64,000 bases of DNA from Tritrichomonas musculus (GCA_039105265.1 JAPFFF010000005.1:4449501-4513500), one strand, 5' to 3'. Shown: positions 10,414 to 20,360, counted from the first letter of the stretch. The notes: generated by a model from the letters alone, not told the origin. Numbers and translations: made by a program.

Positions 10414-13059
10414 ATGAACAATCCACCACTAGAAACGCAAAAAATTATTTATCAAGATTTAGAAAGTGAAAAAAAGTTTGTTGTTGGTGAGGATGTTTAT
10501 TTAATCTCATATCAATGGCTTCGCAAATTTCAAAATGATACTGGCTTTTTTAATAGACCAAGTGGAATGTCAACATGTGGACCAATAGATAATAAGCCAC
10601 TTATGACCAAAGGTATATTTATTCCAGACAAAAAAAGAGAAAAATTTGATTATGAAATTTTATCAAAAGATATGTGGGACACTTTAAACGATTGGTATAA
10701 AGGTGGCCCTGAGATAAAATGTCCTGTAGTAAATTCAATAACGGGACCGAAAGTTCTACTATCAAAACTAAATCTAAAATGCTACTATAGAAATTCTAAT
10801 CCTAAAGATATAACAACGCATAAATATGAAATCGTTAAAAATCTTCGTATACAAATTATGAAAGAATTTCAAGTTCCATCAGATAAAAAAGCTAGATTGT
10901 GGGATTATTGGAAAAAAGAATTTAAAAATGAAATGAAAGATGACAATGAGCTTAGTAAATATAATCTTTATGATAATCAAGAATTATATCTTGATGTTTT
11001 CGAAAATGGTGAATGGGATAAAGATAATCAAAAGAATTTCACCTTTGATCCAATTCAAGCAACTGTTGAATCGCAAAAACTAAATCAAAGTAGTGATCAA
11101 TATAACAGCAATTTTAATAATAATTACAATAACAATCAAGTAAATGTTAATCAAGTTCCTAGTTATAATGATTACAATAATAATTATCCAATTAATGCAT
11201 CAGATACGAATCAAATACCTGATTTCCCAAAAGAAAAGGCTCCTGCTCCCGGTGTCGTTGGCCTATTCAATATTGGTAATACTTGCTTCTTTAATGCCGG
11301 TGTTCAATGTCTACTTCATAACATTCCACTTATCAATATTTTTCTGCATTCTAAATGGGAAAATGAAATAAATACAAATTTTAAGCATGGAACAAGAGGC
11401 GAATTAGCTAAAGCATTTGGTGCCCTCATGCAACAAGTCTGGTCTGGTGAAAATAAAATTGTAACCCCGAGCAAACTTAAATTAGTTATTGGCCAATATG
11501 CCCCACAATTTTCAAATACTGATCAGCAAGATTCGCACGAATTTCTCACATTCTTACTCACTGGACTTCATGAAGACCTGAACAGGAGAAATGATAGCAG
11601 TACACAAATTAATTCTATTGTTGGAAATGGATCAGATGATGAGAAGATTGCGATTGATTCATGGAAAGAATTCAAAAAGAAAAATGATTCAGTAATTACT
11701 GATCACTTTTATGGTCAATTTCGTTCTACTTTAAAATGCCCTGAATGTAATTCAATCACTACTGTTTTTGATCCTTATAATATCATTTCGCTTCCTATGT
11801 CATCTCATAATAAAGGGCTCAAAGTTACATTTATCCCACTCAAATTTACAGATAATTATGTGAAAATGAATCTAGAAATTCCACCATTTTCTAAATTTGA
11901 TGATGTTTCTAGAATTGTATCAAATTATCTTGGAAAGAATGTTAATGTATATATTGGTGGTTATCGAATTTTGGATGACATTGAATGGGGAGTGGGTGAT
12001 TATAGTGAAACAAGTCAACCTCATCTTTGTGCTTTTGAAGTTAATCCAGAAGACTCATATTTGATCCCTTGCACGATCGAAATGTGCGAGAAAAATGAAA
12101 TCATTAACTATGGTTATGGATCAAGTGGGCCCAATATCAGGAAAACAATAGGGAAACCATTTCTCCTTTCATTTGGCATTGCAAATCCTACAGAAATGCA
12201 AATTGCACAACGTGCTCGAGAGTATCTTAATTGTTTTTGGGAGCCTTATAATGGACCAGTTAATGATTATGTTAAAGACATTATATCGCAAGGGAAATAC
12301 TTTGCAGAGCCGGTTAATGCTGATCAACGTGACATGCCAATCATTGCTGAAGTAAAATATTACGATGGAAGTAAGAGTATTAAATATGATCAGCAGTATC
12401 CCAAATTAGCCAAGACATTTGTTAAAATTTACTTAAATCCTGATTATATTGGTAATGAAAATGGTTTGAATCAATCAATCAATACTTCCCAAGGAGGTAA
12501 TGGTAATTTTTCATATTATGCTCTGTTTTGTCATCAAAAGCAAAAGAAAGAAAAATCTGTCGATTATAATAATCCTCAAATAACTCTTGAGGATTGTTTT
12601 TCAATATTCTCTCAAGATGAAACTCTTGATGCTGATAATAAATGGCATTGTCCAAAATGTAATAAAGATGTATGCGCAAATAAGAAAATGGACTTATGGT
12701 CAGCTCCAGATTCATTAATTATAAATCTTAAAAGATTTGGAGTAATGAACTCAAAATTAGAGACCTTTGTAGGTTATCCTTTAGAACTTGATCTTGCTGA
12801 TTTTATTATTGGACCTCAAAATGATGGTGAAGATTTAATTTACAAGTTGTATGGAGTAACTGAGCATATGGGAGGTGTTGGATTCGGTCATTATACTGCT
12901 CATGTTCGTGTGGTTCAGCCAGATGACCAAAATGGCAAATGGTACTTGTTTAATGATTCTGGTGTTTCTGATGCTGATGAAAATTCTGCAATTAATAGAT
13001 CAGCATATGTTTTGTTTTATCAAAGAGCTAAACCTGGAGAACCTGAAGATGCGCTATAA
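10414..13059 (+). CDS. DUSP-domain ubiquitin-specific protease (USP4/11/15 type)
   Basis: 881 aa from the first in-frame ATG at 10414. N-terminal DUSP domain (about 10-125, YLISYQWLRKFQN to KCPVVNSI), a linker, an Asn-rich stretch (about 230-265), then the split USP catalytic core. The Cys box is GLFNIGNTCFFNAGVQCL and the His box GGVGFGHYTAHVRV. Two zinc CxxC pairs are visible (KCPEC and HCPKC). A ubiquitin-like insert around LKVTFIPLKF to YIGGYRIL sits inside the core. This DUSP-split-core layout is that of the USP4/11/15 group, cysteine proteases that remove ubiquitin from proteins. Nucleophile and histidine are both present, so it is probably active. Substrates cannot be read from sequence. 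Confidence 0.92.
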   Translation: MNNPPLETQKIIYQDLESEKKFVVGEDVYLISYQWLRKFQNDTGFFNRPSGMSTCGPIDNKPLMTKGIFIPDKKREKFDYEILSKDMWDTLNDWYKGGPEIKCPVVNSITGPKVLLSKLNLKCYYRNSNPKDITTHKYEIVKNLRIQIMKEFQVPSDKKARLWDYWKKEFKNEMKDDNELSKYNLYDNQELYLDVFENGEWDKDNQKNFTFDPIQATVESQKLNQSSDQYNSNFNNNYNNNQVNVNQVPSYNDYNNNYPINASDTNQIPDFPKEKAPAPGVVGLFNIGNTCFFNAGVQCLLHNIPLINIFLHSKWENEINTNFKHGTRGELAKAFGALMQQVWSGENKIVTPSKLKLVIGQYAPQFSNTDQQDSHEFLTFLLTGLHEDLNRRNDSSTQINSIVGNGSDDEKIAIDSWKEFKKKNDSVITDHFYGQFRSTLKCPECNSITTVFDPYNIISLPMSSHNKGLKVTFIPLKFTDNYVKMNLEIPPFSKFDDVSRIVSNYLGKNVNVYIGGYRILDDIEWGVGDYSETSQPHLCAFEVNPEDSYLIPCTIEMCEKNEIINYGYGSSGPNIRKTIGKPFLLSFGIANPTEMQIAQRAREYLNCFWEPYNGPVNDYVKDIISQGKYFAEPVNADQRDMPIIAEVKYYDGSKSIKYDQQYPKLAKTFVKIYLNPDYIGNENGLNQSINTSQGGNGNFSYYALFCHQKQKKEKSVDYNNPQITLEDCFSIFSQDETLDADNKWHCPKCNKDVCANKKMDLWSAPDSLIINLKRFGVMNSKLETFVGYPLELDLADFIIGPQNDGEDLIYKLYGVTEHMGGVGFGHYTAHVRVVQPDDQNGKWYLFNDSGVSDADENSAINRSAYVLFYQRAKPGEPEDAL

Positions 13060-13177
13060 AAATAAAATTTTATTTAATCATTTGTTAATATAGAATTTTA
13101 TTATCATTTTTATTCTAAATTATTCATTTTCTTTTTCGAATGTGTAAAAATGGTCATTTAAATACAAAAAGTTTACA

Positions 13178-13187
13178 TCACATTTCA
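13178..13187 (+). promoter_or_regulatory. Trichomonad-type initiator (Inr)
   Basis: TCACATTTCA begins 17 nt before the ATG at 13195 and matches the trichomonad initiator consensus TCAYWWYTCA in full. In Trichomonas this element sets the start site and gives very short 5' UTRs; here transcription would begin about 15 nt before the start codon. It supports both the start chosen for the next gene and the parabasalid assignment. Confidence 0.6.
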
Positions 13188-13194
13188 ATCTTTA

Positions 13195-13902
13195 ATGAGT
13201 CAGAAAGAAATTTGGGATGGTTCTGCACTCACTGAAGCAGACAAAACATTAACAAAAGTTAAATATGAGGGCAGTGAAATCAAGGCAAAGCATTTTATTT
13301 GTGGAGCATCTCCAACATCAATCCCGTTAATTAAAGCTCTTACAGAAAATAATAAACCTGTTGGATCGTTTATTTTAGATGTTTACGATATTTCAAATCC
13401 TTGCAATTATGCGAATGGAAGCGAAGCTGAACTTAATCTTATAAAGAAATTTAAAAATGATGTATATTTAATTAATGATGTTTGTATCACACCTTTTGAA
13501 CACACTGAAGACTGTCAGAACCAACTAGTTCAACTATATTTCAATACATTTAAACCAACAGATTTAATTATATTACATTCTATACATAGATCTCTTTTTC
13601 ATGGTCCAACAAGCGTTCCTAGTTTGTATTTTCTTTCAAATTTTGGTGAAAATCCAAAATTCCCATTGCCAAATATTGTTTGTGGATTGGCTGCTGGCTT
13701 TTTAAATTATTCTTCTATTACTAAAACTAAATGCAGTATTTGGGAAGTAATTGAGGAAGACTTTGGAGCCACTTCATCATCATTTCATCTTTGGGCAGAG
13801 AAATTAAAAGATCTGATTTCTATTGACGTTTCAAATGCTACAACTCGTGCGGTCAAATTCAATGAATTGAGACGTAATGATATGGGACTAGTTTATACAT
13901 AA
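13195..13902 (+). CDS. PSMG1: Proteasome assembly chaperone 1-like (PAC1)
   Basis: 235 aa. The C-terminal half matches the PAC1 pattern: LPNIVCGLAAGFLNYSSI resembles the PNIV..LPAA.LSY block of PAC1, and the protein ends LVYT, a hydrophobic-Tyr-X (HbYX) tail like that of PAC1. PAC1 pairs with PAC2 and uses this tail to dock on the alpha ring of the 20S proteasome during assembly. The N-terminal half (FICGASPTSIPLIKAL, TDLIILHSIHRS) is consistent with the PAC fold but diverged. Identification rests on a few short blocks and the tail, so it is moderate. It lies next to a USP gene, though neighbouring genes in such genomes need not share a pathway. Stop TAA. Confidence 0.6.
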   Translation: MSQKEIWDGSALTEADKTLTKVKYEGSEIKAKHFICGASPTSIPLIKALTENNKPVGSFILDVYDISNPCNYANGSEAELNLIKKFKNDVYLINDVCITPFEHTEDCQNQLVQLYFNTFKPTDLIILHSIHRSLFHGPTSVPSLYFLSNFGENPKFPLPNIVCGLAAGFLNYSSITKTKCSIWEVIEEDFGATSSSFHLWAEKLKDLISIDVSNATTRAVKFNELRRNDMGLVYT

Positions 13903-13965
13903 AATCTCTTATATTATAAATTCTTTCTTTTATTCATATGAGCATATAAATTTTTAAAAAACACT

Positions 13966-14565
13966 TTATTTTTCTATATTTTCATTCTTTATCTTTCGAA
14001 TGAAATGATGAATTAGCAACGCTTTTGGATAATAGTTGCTCAAATCTATAATAGATGGTTGTAATGAATCAAGAACTGGAACTAAAAAATGTTGAACTAT
14101 CGGATCAGATTCATCCAATTGGTCAAAAACTACTTCGAGCCAATCAAGGATTCTAACGATCACTCTTTTTTCTTTATTTAATTGTAATAAGATGGAAACC
14201 TGTTGAATAAAAGATAAAAGTGTTGTCTGAAGTGGAATTTCTTGCCCATTAAATACTTGATCTGGGTTGTTTTTTAAATAAAGTTGTAATTTTTCGAGAT
14301 TTCTCTCCTCAAGAATTAAATTTAATTCACTGATTCCAGTTGGAGTAGCTTTATTGAGCTTTTTATTTGTTGTATCGATTAATTCATTTAACTTTGTTAG
14401 AATTGTATCGCATTTTTTATCATATCCGTCTTTTGCAATAATAACTTCATCATTAAATTTCTTTATAAAAGAATCGAGTGAATCTTTTAAATCATCTGAA
14501 ATTGTCTTTAAAGGGTCATCTACTTCTTTGATTTTTAACGGAAATTCGTTTGTTGGAGATGTCAT
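13966..14565 (-). CDS. EDC4 C-terminal-domain-like protein (WD40-less)
   Basis: 199 aa, largely helical. Residues 1-75 look coiled-coil. The rest resembles the C-terminal helical domain of EDC4/Ge-1 (plant VARICOSE), with NPDQVFNGQEIPLQ, TLLSFIQQVSILLQ and QLDESDPIVQHFL in the same order and spacing as the DPAQVFG..PLSQ, LLSLIQQLS and LDHSDPI blocks of EDC4. In EDC4 this region binds XRN1 and supports P-body localisation and decapping. The usual EDC4 N-terminal WD40 propeller and long serine-rich linker are absent, so this is either a minimal decapping scaffold or a split one. It is convergent with the PAC1-like gene (63 bp between stops). Confidence 0.6.
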   Translation of the reverse strand: MTSPTNEFPLKIKEVDDPLKTISDDLKDSLDSFIKKFNDEVIIAKDGYDKKCDTILTKLNELIDTTNKKLNKATPTGISELNLILEERNLEKLQLYLKNNPDQVFNGQEIPLQTTLLSFIQQVSILLQLNKEKRVIVRILDWLEVVFDQLDESDPIVQHFLVPVLDSLQPSIIDLSNYYPKALLIHHFIRKIKNENIEK

Positions 14566-14675
14566 TAGATATTATAAAAATTTTATAAATTGAATGATTT
14601 ATAAAGAAAAAAAAAAAAGACTAAATTCGAACAAAATACATTTATAACAACATTAAAAGAAAAATACATTTCAAG

Positions 14676-15884
14676 TTAATCTAAAAATGATTTTTGTAAA
14701 GTTGTGTTGGAGCTCATTTTCAGCATTTTCATCTTTTCATCAAGTTGCTTTTTTTGTAGGTCCCATTCTTCTCTTGTTTTTTCAAAATCTGATATAATTG
14801 CTTCGTCGTTATCATCGCTTTCATCAAAATTAACTTGATTTTGTTCAATTTTTATAATCGCATCATGCAATTTTTGTTTCAACCTTTTTTCTCTTTCTTC
14901 TCCTCTTTTTAATATTCTTTGATACTCTAAATCTTTTTCTTGTACTTTTTTTGCTATATATGCTTGAACTGACTCAATAACGTGGTCAGTGTCAATATCA
15001 ATATCTGGGATTTGTTTTGTTACTTCTTCTTTTAGCTCAGCAATAGCAATTTCTTTATGATAGGTAAGAGCTCTTTGTATATAAGATTTGAGTTCTGACA
15101 AATTTTGCGTGAAAGTTTCTGGAGTTATATCTAGTGGAGGTTCTTTACTTATTGCCCAAATTGAATTTAAAAGAGATTGGCATAAACGCTGGTTTTTCCT
15201 GTATTCTGTTTTTTCTTTAAGAAGAGTATTTTGTAACATTTTGATTTCTTGAGCTTCATTCATGTTTTGCTTTTGAGTCTCTAGTTCTATTGTTTCTTTA
15301 AGCTTTTCTGTGCATAATTCCTTTGCTCTTCGAATTAATTTAACTTGATTTTTGTGTACTTTTAATACTGTTTTTTTTAAACTTGTGACTTCTTCTGATA
15401 AACTTTGTTGAATTTGATGAGACGAATTAATCACATTCTTTAATGATCGAAGTTGTTTTTGTTTCTGTTTTAGATCTGCTTTATACGCTGCTTCTTTTGT
15501 TGTTTGTCTCCATTCAATTGTTTTAAGCTCATCTTCAATTTGTGCAAATTGTTGTTGAAGTTGTTCATTTTCTTGAGTGTATCGAATTGTTTCTCTCTCC
15601 GTGCTTCCTTTGATTTGAGCTAATTCTCTTTCAAGATTTTCCCTTTCTGCACTTAATTTAGAAAGTTGAAGCATAAGTTCTTCCAAATGTCCTTCTCTCT
15701 CGCTTGATAAAGAATTTTTTAAAACTTCTACTAGTCTGGATGAAACGTATGTAGGATCAATACGGCGTTTTTTGTTTGGTGAAACCAATTTTGTATTAAC
15801 AAGTTTTTCGATAGAATCGCGTAAATATTCAACAACTTGATCGTATCGTTCATCTATTGGTAAATCATCTTGTTCATCATTCAT
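14676..15884 (-). CDS. Long coiled-coil protein, function unknown
   Basis: 402 aa, almost entirely heptad-like helix rich in Glu, Lys, Gln and Leu from about residue 60 onward. The N-terminus is acidic (MNDEQDDLPIDERYD), with a basic KKRR patch near residue 40 that could be a nuclear signal. No catalytic or binding motif is recognised. Its start lies 81 bp from the divergently transcribed kinase gene, so the two probably share a promoter region. Cytoskeletal or centrosomal roles are common for such proteins but cannot be assigned here. Confidence 0.75.
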   Translation of the reverse strand: MNDEQDDLPIDERYDQVVEYLRDSIEKLVNTKLVSPNKKRRIDPTYVSSRLVEVLKNSLSSEREGHLEELMLQLSKLSAERENLERELAQIKGSTERETIRYTQENEQLQQQFAQIEDELKTIEWRQTTKEAAYKADLKQKQKQLRSLKNVINSSHQIQQSLSEEVTSLKKTVLKVHKNQVKLIRRAKELCTEKLKETIELETQKQNMNEAQEIKMLQNTLLKEKTEYRKNQRLCQSLLNSIWAISKEPPLDITPETFTQNLSELKSYIQRALTYHKEIAIAELKEEVTKQIPDIDIDTDHVIESVQAYIAKKVQEKDLEYQRILKRGEEREKRLKQKLHDAIIKIEQNQVNFDESDDNDEAIISDFEKTREEWDLQKKQLDEKMKMLKMSSNTTLQKSFLD

Positions 15885-15965
15885 TAACTAAACGTACTTA
15901 TTATAATTATTAAAATTCAAATTTTGAATTAACTCCGTTGCTTTAAAAAAGTTTAAATATAAAGA

Positions 15966-17354
15966 ATGAGCCATTCAAATGATATTAAAAACCAAATTCT
16001 TGCCCAATGGCTAAAAAAGAAGGGATCGAAGCTTGGATTTTATCATAAATGCTTTTGTGTTTTGACAAATACAGAAATATTAATTTATAAAAAAGAATAT
16101 CAAAATCTAACTCGAAAAATTAAAATTCAGCCTGACCTTGAAACAAAACTCGAAACAGAAAATAATTCTCTTCATCTTACAATCATTCCTAAAAATGATA
16201 AACCTATTACCTTGGCCGCAGATGAGGAAGAACCAATCTTAAACTGGACTCAGCAAATCCGAAATTTACTTTTAATAACGCCAAACATGTCAATTGACAA
16301 TTTCGAAATAGTCTCAACAATAGCCAGAGGATACTATGGGAAAGTCCTCCTTGCCAAGAAAAAAGGCACATCTGAGTATTATGCTATTAAAACTATTCAT
16401 AAAAGCCGTCTTGTTAAAGCCAATAAAACGCATACGATTTTGGTTGAAAGAAATATTTTAGCAAAAACTAATCATCCATTCATAATTGGAATTCGATATG
16501 CTTTCCAAACTGATACAAAACTTTTCTTAGCTCTTGAATACGCTCCTGGTGGTTCACTTTTTAACCTTGTTCAGCAAAGAGGCACAATAAAACCAAAAGA
16601 AGTCAAAATGTATATTGCAGAATTATCAATGGCTATCAATTATTTACATAATAACAATATTATTTACCGCGACTTAAAATCAGAGAATGTTTTGCTTGAT
16701 GCTCAAGGATATGCCAAATTGACTGATTTTGGGCTTGCCAAAATATTAACAATTCAAGATACCACATCAACATTTTGTGGAACTAATGAATATATTGCAC
16801 CTGAAATAATCAATAAAAAGATGTACAATAAAATGATAGATTGGTGGTCTTTGGGTATTCTGACATATGAACTTCTTTATGGAAACCCACCATTTCGAAA
16901 CTTAAACAATAATATTAATCAGCTTTTTGATTCAATCCGCAATGATACGCCTCATTTTCCAGATGACACAGATCAAAACACGAAAGATTTCATTATGATG
17001 CTTCTCAATAAGAATCCAGAAAAAAGAAAAGGTTTCCAAGGCGTTTTTAATCATCCTTTCTTCGACGGTCTTAATTTCAAAGATCTTTATGATAAAAAAA
17101 TTCAACCAGATTATATTCCTCCTTTGTCAGGTCCTGTTGGAGCTGAATATTGCAGTATTGACCTTCACCATCCAGATAATGTTCTTGATTCTCTAACAAC
17201 TCCACCAGATCCAGAAGCAAATGAGCAATTCCAAGGGTTTTCATATGCTGGATTAGAAGAAGATGAAGAATCCTCTGATGTTAAAGTCGAAGATTCATCA
17301 GAAAATGAAAATAAGATGATGCCTTCTGTTTTTGGAGATTTGCCTCCTTTATAA
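15966..17354 (+). CDS. PH-domain AGC protein kinase (PKB/Akt-like)
   Basis: 462 aa. Residues 12-98 form a PH domain (ILAQWLKKKGSK to NWTQQIRNLLL). The kinase domain runs from about 110 to 365: glycine loop ARGYYGKV (first Gly replaced by Ala), catalytic YRDLKSEN, DFGLAK, activation loop STFCGTNEYIAPE with the PDK1-type threonine, and DWWSLGIL. A C-terminal tail carries FQGFSYAG near 421, the hydrophobic motif whose serine is phosphorylated in Akt, SGK and PKC. PH followed by AGC kinase and this tail is the Akt layout, implying phosphoinositide-dependent membrane recruitment. Trichomonad kinomes contain many AGC copies, so exact orthology to Akt is not claimed. The last 35 residues are acidic and serine-rich. 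Confidence 0.9.
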   Translation: MSHSNDIKNQILAQWLKKKGSKLGFYHKCFCVLTNTEILIYKKEYQNLTRKIKIQPDLETKLETENNSLHLTIIPKNDKPITLAADEEEPILNWTQQIRNLLLITPNMSIDNFEIVSTIARGYYGKVLLAKKKGTSEYYAIKTIHKSRLVKANKTHTILVERNILAKTNHPFIIGIRYAFQTDTKLFLALEYAPGGSLFNLVQQRGTIKPKEVKMYIAELSMAINYLHNNNIIYRDLKSENVLLDAQGYAKLTDFGLAKILTIQDTTSTFCGTNEYIAPEIINKKMYNKMIDWWSLGILTYELLYGNPPFRNLNNNINQLFDSIRNDTPHFPDDTDQNTKDFIMMLLNKNPEKRKGFQGVFNHPFFDGLNFKDLYDKKIQPDYIPPLSGPVGAEYCSIDLHHPDNVLDSLTTPPDPEANEQFQGFSYAGLEEDEESSDVKVEDSSENENKMMPSVFGDLPPL

Positions 17355-17549
17355 TTCTATTCTTGCTATATGTATTGCTTCTTATTTCCTATCAATATTA
17401 TTTTTTTTTATTTATTTAATAGCATTTTAAATTCCCATTAATATTTATTAAATATATATCTTCTTTAAAGTCTTATTTTTCTTCGATAAGCAATTTTGAT
17501 TAATTTTACAATTATTTTCATATCACATTTCATATTTATATCATGATAA

Positions 17550-17880
17550 TCAATAATTGATATCGCCATTTTCATCATAATATTCTAGATTAGCATCAAT
17601 ATCAACTTGTTCTCCATCAGTAACACGCTTAATCTTTGTATAATCTCCCTCAAGAATCTCATTAAATATCGGCCATCTAATTATAGGTTGGATCTATGAT
17701 AGTATCAGGAGTTGATATTACTTCTGTTATATCATACACAATTGGTTGTTCCTTCAACAGGTCATTATTATCACGAAAATCATTAATAGAAGTATTATCA
17801 TACATCTCTTCTTCATGAATATAACTGTATAATATGGTGCTCAACGCCACTGGTTTCATTTTAAAAAAAACTTCACTCAA
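17550..17880 (-). pseudogene. Frameshifted gene fragment, unknown product
   Basis: One frame (17880 to about 17690; first ATG at 17859) encodes MKPVALSTILYSYIHEEEM and an acidic stretch ending DPTYN, then meets TAG. A shift of one base opens a second frame that reads RWPIFNEILEGDYTKIKR and ends YYDENGDINY at 17550. The two halves are alike in composition and look like one broken coding region. I do not recognise the protein. Its neighbour is a transposon cluster, which fits a degraded locus. A real gene with one sequencing error is the alternative. Confidence 0.45.
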
Positions 17881-18186
17881 TTTTATATAAAAATTTCGTT
17901 GTTATTACAATTTGCAAACGTTATGAAAATGGTTTAGACTCTTAAAACACATGAAAAACAGCAGGTTGGAGAGGTCTGTGGAAGGATAAATCAGAAGTCT
18001 TAGACGTAATTTTGGCTTCTGAAAGATTACAAAAACATATTATTAAAAATAGAAATATAGTGTGGTGAAAAAGTTTTTGAATATTTTATAATTTTTTGTA
18101 TATTGACTTTTTATTTAAAAATGTTTAATAAATAAATAGTGGATTACATGTTGCTTGAAATATTCTAATTATATGATTAAATGATA

Positions 18187-18860
18187 GGGGGATCAACCGC
18201 CAAAAAAATGTCAGAAAAATAATATTTTAATTTTTTAAAAAAATAAATGGATAGTTTTGTTCTTCATTTCATAAGCTTTGATTTGAAATATTTTATTTTG
18301 GAATTCATCTGCACATTCACAAATGGCGGACACTTTTAATTTGAAGATATAAATTTGACCTTTTTTAATCGTCAAAAGTTAAAATTTTCAATAGATTGGA
18401 TATTTTGGGAAAAATTATTCGTAGAACATGAAAATATATCATGTACAATGTATTAAGCTAATAAAAAAGACAAAAGACTTGTTATTTGAATAACAGTTAA
18501 AGTCTCATTTTTTTTCGCATAACATGTCATGATAACTTTCATTGTCCGCCATTTATGAATGAATTGATGAAATTAAATAAAAACAATTTTTAAAAAATAA
18601 GGTTATATTAATCTTTATTTTTTAATATATGGATTAAAATAAAACACATTATTTATTAAAATATATATATAGTTTTCATATGACATGTCATGACAAATAC
18701 ATTCGTCCGCCATTTATGAATGTACAGTTGAAATCAGATAAAAATATTTTTTATAAAATGTATTTTTATTACACTTTAAATCCCCATATTTATTTAAAGC
18801 CAAACTCAAATTTTTCCTCTCTCTTTAAAAATTTGACAATTTTTTGGCGGTTGATCCCCC
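18187..18860. mobile_element. MITE nested in the mariner 5' region
   Basis: Inverted ends begin GGGGGATCAACCGCCAAAAA at 18187 and finish with the reverse complement at 18860; similarity continues for a few more bases. TA flanks both sides (18185-18186, 18861-18862), so it belongs with Tc1/mariner-type MITEs. Internally a block of roughly 75 bp containing CATGTCATGA and GTCCGCCATTTATGAATG occurs twice (about 18517-18590 and 18675-18750), with a third inverted piece (CATTCACAAATGGCGGAC) near 18312. It has no coding capacity and must be moved by an enzyme made elsewhere. Confidence 0.85.
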
Positions 18861-18935
18861 TATATTAAATGATAATTTAATAAAAAGTTATAAACCTTTG
18901 AAAAATTATACGTTTATTTTTTTAAAAAAAAGAAT

Positions 18936-19934
18936 ATGGAATTTCGGTATGTTATTCATAGTTTATGGCTTAAAAAAAAAAGCACTCAAGAGATTTATCA
19001 TTACATGCAAGAAACATATAAAGATGCATGTCCTTCATCACCCACGATATATTATTGGGTTCATCAATTTAACAGAGGAAGAAAAACTGTTATTGATTTG
19101 CCTCGGTCTGGAAGACCCAAACTTTTTGAAAAGATAGATGAAGTTAAAAAACTAATCGACGAATTTCCATTCGCATCATGCCGTTATATAGCACGCATTG
19201 CGAAAATTGATAAAAATACTGTTAAAAGGATTTTGACAGAAGATTTGAATATGAGAAAGTTATGTTGTCATTGGGTTCCTCATGATCTTACAGAAATTCA
19301 AAAAGCAAATAGAGTGAAACAATCGAAGGAACTTCTATCAATTTTACAATCATTAACAAAAAGACAAACGATGAAAGTGATCACTTCTGACGAGTCTTGG
19401 TTCTTCTTGCAGTATGGTTCTGACGGTTTCTGGTCTTGTGGCCAGAAAAGGCCTGAAAACGTTAATCATGCAATTAACGATGAAAAAGTTATGTTTTTTA
19501 CAGCTTTTTGTATTAAAGGCATAGTTTACGTAAACGTTCTCCCTCAAAATGAAACTTTTACTGGAGAGTACTTCGCAAACAAGATTCTTCCACATCTTAA
19601 AACAGCGGCCGATAATATTAAAGGCTCTATTTTAACATATAAAGTTCGATTGCACATGGACAATGTTGCACAACAAAAGATGAATGAATTACACATTGAA
19701 AGGTTACCACATCCCCCTTACTCCCCTGATATCAGCCCTAATGACTTCTTCCTTTATGGCTACTTAAAGAACAAATTGAAAGGTAACCGTTTTTCCTCAC
19801 AAAAAGAGCTAATTGATGCAGTGGTTGAAATCATCCAAAATATTGATGAATCAACATGGATTCAAGTATATAATGAATGGATTGAAAGAATTAAAAAAGT
19901 AATAGATTGCAATGGGGAATATCCAGATTTTTAA
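18936..19934 (+). CDS. Mariner transposase, open but with shortened catalytic spacing
   Basis: 332 aa and uninterrupted. The N-terminus holds a helix-turn-helix region (QEIYHYMQETY, FPFASCRYIARIAKIDKNTVKRIL). Catalytic signatures are TSDESWFF (first Asp), HMDNVAQQ (second Asp) and HPPYSPDISPNDFFLYG (third Asp). In mariners the last two aspartates are normally 34 residues apart (D34D). Here only 27 residues separate them, because the usual block after the DNA motif is missing seven residues. The frame is intact, so this looks like a 21-bp in-frame deletion that may have killed catalysis. Confidence 0.92.
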   Translation: MEFRYVIHSLWLKKKSTQEIYHYMQETYKDACPSSPTIYYWVHQFNRGRKTVIDLPRSGRPKLFEKIDEVKKLIDEFPFASCRYIARIAKIDKNTVKRILTEDLNMRKLCCHWVPHDLTEIQKANRVKQSKELLSILQSLTKRQTMKVITSDESWFFLQYGSDGFWSCGQKRPENVNHAINDEKVMFFTAFCIKGIVYVNVLPQNETFTGEYFANKILPHLKTAADNIKGSILTYKVRLHMDNVAQQKMNELHIERLPHPPYSPDISPNDFFLYGYLKNKLKGNRFSSQKELIDAVVEIIQNIDESTWIQVYNEWIERIKKVIDCNGEYPDF

Positions 19935-20360
19935 TTTAATAAAATAACATTTTTTTAATTTTAATATAAATTTTTTAATGTTTTTTTCACTTCACCAAAA
20001 ATGAGATTTTTGATTATATCAAAACAATATTAATTTATTCCTTCAAAAAAAATTGTATTTTAAATTGTTATATAACATAATATACAGCACATAACAATGT
20101 ATTGATTTATATTAAAATATTGTTCAATATACAAGGATTGAGCTGTTTGAACTATTTTTATTAAATATACATTTTTTTGAAAAATTTAGTCAACACGGTT
20201 TATTTTAAAACTCAATATTTCCATCAATAAAAATTTTTTCATTTTGATATTTTCTAAACTTATAAAGATATTAATTATCTAAATATTTAAAATTAAAAAA
20301 ACTAAAATCGTTCAATATTGATTGAGTTAGAATTGATTCAAAAACTTTTTCACCACACTA

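Larger units (their letters stand above)
18060..20358 (+). mobile_element. Tc1/mariner-family transposon with nested insertion
   Basis: Perfect 23-bp inverted ends start GTGTGGTGAAAAAGTTTTTG at 18060 and finish with the reverse complement at 20358, flanked by TA at 18058-18059 and 20359-20360, the mariner target duplication. Inside are a transposase ORF (18936-19934) and a foreign 674-bp MITE (18187-18860). Without the MITE the element would be about 1.62 kb, near usual mariner size. Identical ends imply a young copy. Mariners are known from trichomonads. Confidence 0.92.
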
